A stretch of DNA of 64,000 nt. Source: JAZUCL01 sp045639125 (GTDB lineage: Bacteria > Bacillota > Clostridia > Oscillospirales > QAMX01). The notes under the pieces are model-generated. The model was given only the letters and a program-made list of their open reading frames with translations. It did no database searches and was not told where the DNA came from. Below, in pieces: positions 60,111 to 64,000 of this stretch. Where the stretch lies: the NCBI GenBank assembly GCA_045639125.1, contig JAZUCL010000014.1, positions 62,001 through 126,000 of the forward strand. The letters are read 5' to 3'. The translations under genes and the position numbers were made by a program. Each line of letters opens with the position of its first letter. Within the stretch, counting starts at the first letter, position 1.

Positions 60111-61067
60111 ATGCTGAAAGTAACTGTTATTATCCCAATATATAACGCCGAGTCCCATTTAACAACTTGTCTTGACTCAGTAAAAAATCAGCGTTTTCAA
60201 AACCTTGAAGTTTTGCTGATTGACGATGCCTCTACCGACAAAAGCGTAGAGATATGTCAAAAGTACGTTGCACAAGATAGCCGCTTCACTCTACTTCGCC
60301 ACGAGACAAATAGCGGCGTTTCTGCGGCACGAAATACAGGTCTTGACAATGCAACAGGCGATTTTCTCTTCTTTCTTGACAGCGATATGTGGATTGAGCC
60401 GGGCTGTATCTCCCGCCTTGCGAAAGTCATGGTTGACGATAAATCTGATATGTCTGTATGCAGTTACATCTTGGAGCATAACAACCGCAATCATGCCGAT
60501 TCATTTGCATATATGCCTGTTGGCGTTTGGTCGGTATCTGATTGGATTAAGCAGTGTGTTAAAGTAGATCTTGACGACGAGCGTCTGTTTAATAAGATGT
60601 TTAAGAGAAAGTTATTTACCGGAGTTCGATTTGACGAAGCAAACGCATTTGCAGAGATAGCAATTTTGCCTGAAGTCATGGACTTGTGTATGAAAATTTC
60701 AACCTTTAACCGAGTCCTTATTCACTATAAAGTACATAACAACTCAAAGGACAACGCAGTTGACAAACGTGGTTTAGATAAACTTTCTGCTCTCGATGTA
60801 AAGCGTAATTTCTACAAGGAAAACTACCCCCAATTCGTCTACTTCGTTGACCGTCAGATAGTTTCCCATTGTCTAAATCTTCTTGCTCTACGTAACACGT
60901 ATGGAACAACCACTGAATTTGACAACGCTTTACCAGATATACTTAACCGATTACATACACTTAAATCCAAAAAGAAAGTATGCACGTCAAAAATTAGAAG
61001 GAATGTATTCCTTGCCCTCCATTTTCCTTCACTATTCAAACTGCTTGTAAAACCTTATAAGAGATAA
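60111..61067 (+). CDS. Family 2 glycosyltransferase
   Basis: 318 residues, GT-A fold, inverting. VIIPIYNAESHLTTCLDSVK at the N-terminus, LLIDDASTDKSVEIC, SGVSAARNTGLDNATGDFLF and the DxD-like FLDSDMW are all present. The C-terminal 100 residues are less conserved and basic. Possibly acts on cell-envelope polysaccharide; the sugar cannot be predicted. No membrane helix. Confidence 0.9.
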   Translation: MLKVTVIIPIYNAESHLTTCLDSVKNQRFQNLEVLLIDDASTDKSVEICQKYVAQDSRFTLLRHETNSGVSAARNTGLDNATGDFLFFLDSDMWIEPGCISRLAKVMVDDKSDMSVCSYILEHNNRNHADSFAYMPVGVWSVSDWIKQCVKVDLDDERLFNKMFKRKLFTGVRFDEANAFAEIAILPEVMDLCMKISTFNRVLIHYKVHNNSKDNAVDKRGLDKLSALDVKRNFYKENYPQFVYFVDRQIVSHCLNLLALRNTYGTTTEFDNALPDILNRLHTLKSKKKVCTSKIRRNVFLALHFPSLFKLLVKPYKR

Positions 61068-61071
61068 AATG

Positions 61072-61103
61072 AAAAACGACAGATTTGCACATCTGCCGTT
61101 TTT
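61072..61103. terminator. Bidirectional terminator between the glycosyltransferase and spo0A
   Basis: AAAAACG-A-CAGAT / ATCTG-C-CGTTTTT with one internal mismatch, followed by T-rich sequence; A/T arms on both sides. Confidence 0.8.
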
Positions 61104-61135
61104 CTTATGAAAGGGGGATATGTGAAGGGGACAAA

Positions 61136-61912
61136 TCAACCGATTTTAAGTTGCAGACGAAGTTTGTCGGCAATCATCGAGATAAACTCACTATTTGTAG
61201 GTTTTCCTTTAGTATTGGAAATGGTGTAGCCAAAGAAACTTTGAAGTGTTTCCAAATCTCCTCTGTCCCACGCAACCTCAATAGCGTGGCGAATGGCACG
61301 TTCAACACGGCTTGACGTGGTCTGGTAACGCTTTGCAACAGAGGGGTACAGCACTTTGGTAATTGCATTTATAACGTCCATATCGTTTACCGTCATAATT
61401 ATAGCATCACGAAGATATTGGTAGCCTTTAATATGGGCAGGCACTCCAATTTCGTGGATTATATTAGTTACACGAATTTCAATATCCACATCGCTGTGAG
61501 CAGCGTATGGAGTTTCAGTATTTCCGTTCGTATCAACATTTTTCTTTCTGACGATACGGCTAATAAGAGTGTTAATATCGAAAGGCTTTATCATAAAATA
61601 ACTGACTCCCAAACTTACAGCCTCAGCAATCGTCTCCTGGCTTGAAAATTTACTAAGCACGTATATTGACGGAGTCTTTTCCATCGCCAAGCCTCGTATA
61701 TCACGAATTGCACACAGACCATCAAGTGGCGGTAATACGATATCAACTATGATAATGTCGGGTTTTGTTTCTGCTGCAAGTCGTACCGCCGCTTGTCCGT
61801 CCGTAGCATATCCAACAACCTCGATTGAATTTTCTGCCGACAGCCTATCTATAAGCATTGTACGAAACTCTGTATTGCAATCTGCAACCATAACTTTCAA
61901 TTTTTCACTCAT
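61136..61912 (-). CDS. spo0A: Sporulation master regulator Spo0A
   Basis: 258 residues. Receiver domain (1-120) with phospho-acceptor Asp in IIIVDIVLPPLDGL and Lys in YFMIKPFD. The C-terminal effector domain (about 150-258) reads IIHEIGVPAHIKGYQYLRDA, SRVERAIRHAIEVAWDRGDL and FFGYTISNTKGKPTNSEFIS, diagnostic of Spo0A. One odd point: the acidic pair at the receiver's start is Asp11-Cys12 (VADCNTE), where Spo0A normally has Asp-Asp. Start at MSEKLKV after AAAAGGGTG; a longer frame of 34 extra residues was rejected. 0A boxes lie upstream. Confidence 0.95.
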   Translation of the reverse strand: MSEKLKVMVADCNTEFRTMLIDRLSAENSIEVVGYATDGQAAVRLAAETKPDIIIVDIVLPPLDGLCAIRDIRGLAMEKTPSIYVLSKFSSQETIAEAVSLGVSYFMIKPFDINTLISRIVRKKNVDTNGNTETPYAAHSDVDIEIRVTNIIHEIGVPAHIKGYQYLRDAIIMTVNDMDVINAITKVLYPSVAKRYQTTSSRVERAIRHAIEVAWDRGDLETLQSFFGYTISNTKGKPTNSEFISMIADKLRLQLKIG

Positions 61913-62041
61913 ATATGTACACCCTTTTCCAAATATTTTATACAAGTCGTTTGTTCGTCGCCTTGCAAGAATAAAATACCACATATTTCTGTGTCTTGCA
62001 ATACTTTTCTGCAAGATTAAATGAAAAATCGTTCAACAAAA

Positions 62042-62048
62042 TTCGACC
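62042..62048 (-). promoter_or_regulatory. Near-match 0A box upstream of spo0A
   Basis: TTCGACC, six of seven to the 0A box complement TTCGACA, about 130 bases before the start codon. Confidence 0.3.
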
Positions 62049-62138
62049 TTATTTTTGTATATTTAGCGAAAACAGCCGTTTTTTGTCACAAAATACGAAT
62101 TATTGTAAAATGCTGTCAGTAGCGTATTGCAAGGAGGT

Positions 62139-62145
62139 TTCGACA
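62139..62145 (-). promoter_or_regulatory. 0A box upstream of spo0A
   Basis: TTCGACA on plus, TGTCGAA in the reading direction of spo0A: exact core match, preceded by ATT (ATTGTCGAAACC). Confidence 0.6.
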
Positions 62146-62196
62146 ATATTGTGTATCTTGCAACAGGCAAACAACATTCGTGAAAAAGTGCGTTTT

Positions 62197-62203
62197 TTCG
62201 ACA
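62197..62203 (-). promoter_or_regulatory. Second 0A box upstream of spo0A
   Basis: Exact TGTCGAA in the spo0A direction, in the context ATTGTCGAAAAAAC, close to the extended consensus. The rest of the 61913-62483 gap is AT-rich with no credible gene. Confidence 0.6.
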
Positions 62204-62442
62204 ATTTCTGACGTAATTTTGCTTAGAAATAAAAGTGGGTTTATTTTTAATTGTAAATTTGCCGAATAACCTAAAAATTTTTCCTCTTTTTTCTTCCTTT
62301 TTCCATATTTTTCCCTTAAATCGTATCCTCTGTACCATCAAATTTATCGTTTTTTCAGAATTTGAGTGCATTTGTAAGCATTGTTTTCATGCTCCCAGGC
62401 ATACTTTCTGCACCACCGGAAAATATGTTTACAATAAGAAAA

Positions 62443-62472
62443 AACCGATGCTCATGTTCACAAGCATCGGTT
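62443..62472 (-). terminator. Terminator of the SanA-like gene
   Basis: 10-bp stem AACCGATGCT/AGCATCGGTT with a T-run on the minus strand, 12 bases after the stop. Confidence 0.88.
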
Positions 62473-62483
62473 GCAATTTATTT

Positions 62484-63137
62484 TCATGTGTCGTTTGTTA
62501 CGTCGCCACTTCCCTCAATGGAAATGGCATCGCCTAAATATTTTGGTAGTGGCTTTATTATTGCGGCGAAGAAGTCTTTTACTCGTGCCGCCACTTCACG
62601 AATATCCCGTGTTATCTGACCTACATACGTGTGGTAGTCTGAGGCAACACCATAAGCATCTAACCCTAAACTGCGTGCAATGTATACCGCACGATACAGA
62701 TGGTACTTCTGGGTCACAATAACGACTTTTTTAACACCAAACACGTCACGAGCACGATACATACTGTCGTATGTAGAAAAGCCCGCATGGTCCATAAATA
62801 CGTCCTCTGACGCAACTGATGCGTCTATTGCATACTTCTTCATTACTGCAACTTCGTTATATTCCTTACGTCCGTGGTCACCACTCATTAGAAGTTTTGG
62901 TGCAACTCCCTTTTCATATAATTCCACACCTTTGCGGAGTCTGTCAGAAAGCATATTGCTCGGTCGGTTATTTTCGTGGACACGACAACCAAGCACAAGT
63001 ATACAGTCGGCATCTACAGTTTCCGTATCGTTTATTATGTATGGGGCAGCCGATATTTTTACATATTGGTTAATTCCAAACACCGCCAAACCACTTACTA
63101 TACAAAGGCAGATAACCGCCACTACTATTCGTTTCAT
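62484..63137 (-). CDS. ElyC/SanA/YdcF-family (DUF218) membrane protein
   Basis: 217 residues. An N-terminal helix (IVVAVICLCIVSGLAVFGI) anchors an outer domain with the DUF218 motifs DADCILVLGCRVHENNRPS, KLLMSGDHG, and VVIVTQKYHLYRAVYIARSL. SanA-type proteins affect envelope barrier function and vancomycin tolerance in enterobacteria; the catalytic role is not settled. Between spo0A and a MATE transporter, with its own terminator. Confidence 0.88.
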   Translation of the reverse strand: MKRIVVAVICLCIVSGLAVFGINQYVKISAAPYIINDTETVDADCILVLGCRVHENNRPSNMLSDRLRKGVELYEKGVAPKLLMSGDHGRKEYNEVAVMKKYAIDASVASEDVFMDHAGFSTYDSMYRARDVFGVKKVVIVTQKYHLYRAVYIARSLGLDAYGVASDYHTYVGQITRDIREVAARVKDFFAAIIKPLPKYLGDAISIEGSGDVTNDT

Positions 63138-63154
63138 ATTTCAACTCCTTTGTA

Positions 63155-63185
63155 AAAATCCCGTCTGTGTATTAGACGGGATTTT
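63155..63185 (-). terminator. Terminator of the MATE transporter gene
   Basis: Perfect 12-bp stem AAAATCCCGTCT/AGACGGGATTTT with a 7-base loop. It lies between the MATE stop and the SanA-like gene. Confidence 0.9.
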
Positions 63186-63208
63186 GACGCTTTTTGTTAC
63201 ATATCAGT

Positions 63209-64000
63209 TTATGGCATTTTTCTTTGGATTGCCTTTGTCTTCCACTTGCCTCGTGCATAGAAGAATATGGTAAGTGCCGCACCAAGTAACCATGTTATAA
63301 GCAGAGAAATAGGCACCGATAAGAAACTTCCTTTAGGAAGTTCAGGGGTAGTTGTAAGCCATACAAGTCCGTATGCTATCGGGATACGTGCAAAAACTGT
63401 GGTACAAATAGATACCCACATAGGTGCAACTGTGTCGCCTGCACCACGCATGACTCCTGAAAGGCTTTGAGTAACAGCCATTGCAATATATCCAACTGCA
63501 AGAATACGCATTATCTTTACGCTAAGGTCTACAAGTTCAGGAGTATCAGTAAAAATGCTCATAAGATACTTGCCAAAAATTAGAATTGTCAAAGTAATTA
63601 CAGCAGAACACAGCACCGCAAGGAGTGTTCCTTGCTTTGCTCCTTTTGATACTCGGTCGTACTCCCCTGCACCCACGTTCTGACCTGCGTAAGTAGTCAT
63701 TGCTGTACCGAAAGAAAAGTTTGGAAGCATCGCAAATCCGTCAACTCGCATAACGATTACGTTTGCGGCGATGAACATTTCACCGAAACTGTTTGTCAAG
63801 GACTGTACGATAAGCATAGCGGAGGAGAAAATCGCCTGAGTAAAACCTGTAGGCAGACCGAGACGGATTACCGACAGGACATACTCTTTTTTGGGGCGAA
63901 GATCGGACCACTTAAGTACGAAAATATCCTTCATTCGCAGAAGGCGAATCATACACAGTGTCGCCGACACAATCTGTGCGATAATGGTTGCCCACGCAAC
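63209..64000 (-). CDS. MATE-family efflux transporter (5' end outside window)
   Basis: Na+- or H+-coupled drug/toxin exporter. The visible 263 residues are the C-terminal half; the frame stays open to the last base of the window, where the codons read VAWATIIAQIVSATLCM, typical of the middle of MATE proteins. GLPTGFTQAIFSSAMLIVQS, NFSFGTAMTTYAGQNVGAGE and GVMRGAGDTVAPMW are the second-half MATE signatures. The full protein should be about 450 residues. The C-terminus is basic (ARGKWKTKAIQRKMP). Confidence 0.92.
   Translation of the reverse strand, partial: VAWATIIAQIVSATLCMIRLLRMKDIFVLKWSDLRPKKEYVLSVIRLGLPTGFTQAIFSSAMLIVQSLTNSFGEMFIAANVIVMRVDGFAMLPNFSFGTAMTTYAGQNVGAGEYDRVSKGAKQGTLLAVLCSAVITLTILIFGKYLMSIFTDTPELVDLSVKIMRILAVGYIAMAVTQSLSGVMRGAGDTVAPMWVSICTTVFARIPIAYGLVWLTTTPELPKGSFLSVPISLLITWLLGAALTIFFYARGKWKTKAIQRKMP

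Noticed and set aside
61913..62014. N-terminal extension of Spo0A
   Set aside because: The extra 34 residues precede a complete receiver domain; the ATG at 61912 has a Shine-Dalgarno site and matches the family start.
62131..62211. Small gene after AAGGAGG upstream of spo0A
   Set aside because: Only about 20 codons from TTG with poor spacing and no resemblance; the AAGGAGG is probably coincidental beside a 0A box.
1..64000. CRISPR arrays, rRNA genes, prophage or conjugative genes, integrases
   Set aside because: No regularly spaced repeats, rRNA sequence, phage structural genes or recombinase signatures were found in this window.

Overview
The window looks like chromosomal core sequence from an anaerobic, endospore-forming Clostridia (Bacillota), probably a gut-type lineage near Oscillospiraceae/Ruminococcaceae; the genus cannot be fixed from the sequence alone. 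The evidence is: Spo0A and SpoIIR (sporulation); pyruvate:ferredoxin oxidoreductase, a four-subunit 2-oxoacid:ferredoxin oxidoreductase and acetate kinase (anaerobic fermentation); the Gram-positive cassette yaaO-darA-holB-ricT; RNase J, RNase M5 and Mini-III; TTG/GTG starts behind strong GGAGG sites; and an ECF folate transporter under a THF riboswitch. There is no rRNA, CRISPR array, prophage or transposase gene.

Layout. 1-5.2 kb: yebC (cut by the left edge), ATP-dependent pfkA, endonuclease III, three small unknown genes behind a sigma-K-like promoter, nhaC. 5.5-7.5 kb: carD-ispD-ispF plus a small membrane protein. 7.6-13.8 kb: leftward operon of a P-loop ATPase, the delta/alpha/beta/gamma subunits of a 2-oxoacid:ferredoxin oxidoreductase, an XRE-cupin regulator, an acyl-CoA synthetase and pyrE. 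14-16.5 kb: PPi-type phosphofructokinase divergent from class II aldolase. 16.6-24.5 kb: DUF368 lipid carrier transporter, uracil permease with operator-like dyads, TagO/WecA-type transferase, trpS, an aminotransferase, mrnC and spoIIR. 24.6-32.2 kb: PFOR, two overlapping lipoprotein genes, ackA. 32.4-35.8 kb (rightward): tmcAL, a mutarotase-like protein, a UgtP-like glycolipid synthase. 36.1-42.4 kb (leftward): ricT, holB, darA, yaaO, alr, femX. 42.7-44.4 kb: rnj. 44.4-54.6 kb: one long leftward run of eamA, pyrF, pyrK, pyrD, a phosphatase-acetyltransferase fusion, a TRIC-type channel, comEC, holA, rnmV and an unknown gene. 55-58 kb: PHP protein and SDR dehydrogenase (leftward), then the THF riboswitch with folT. 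58-64 kb: a small XRE regulator, a four-helix-bundle protein, tRNA-Glu and tRNA-Met, a TtcA-like sulfurtransferase, a glycosyltransferase, spo0A, a SanA-like protein and a MATE exporter (cut by the right edge).

Most unusual signal: a 252/255-bp non-coding repeat present twice (35837-36088, and in opposite orientation 54756-55010). The copies are about 95% identical, have short terminal inverted repeats, and each is bracketed by two copies of a locus-specific Rho-independent terminator hairpin (an exact 29-bp duplication at the second site). Both copies read in the same direction as the gene whose terminator was duplicated. This suggests a non-autonomous mobile element, or a structured RNA element, that targets terminators.

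How the genes work together: PPi-PFK, ATP-PFK and aldolase feed glycolysis to PFOR and acetate kinase; the second oxidoreductase with its acyl-CoA ligase interconverts 2-oxo acids, acyl-CoAs and carboxylic acids with ferredoxin; uracil permease and pyrE/F/K/D cover pyrimidine supply; TagO, DUF368, Alr, FemX and UgtP serve the envelope; TmcAL and one of its expected substrates, elongator tRNA-Met, are both encoded here.
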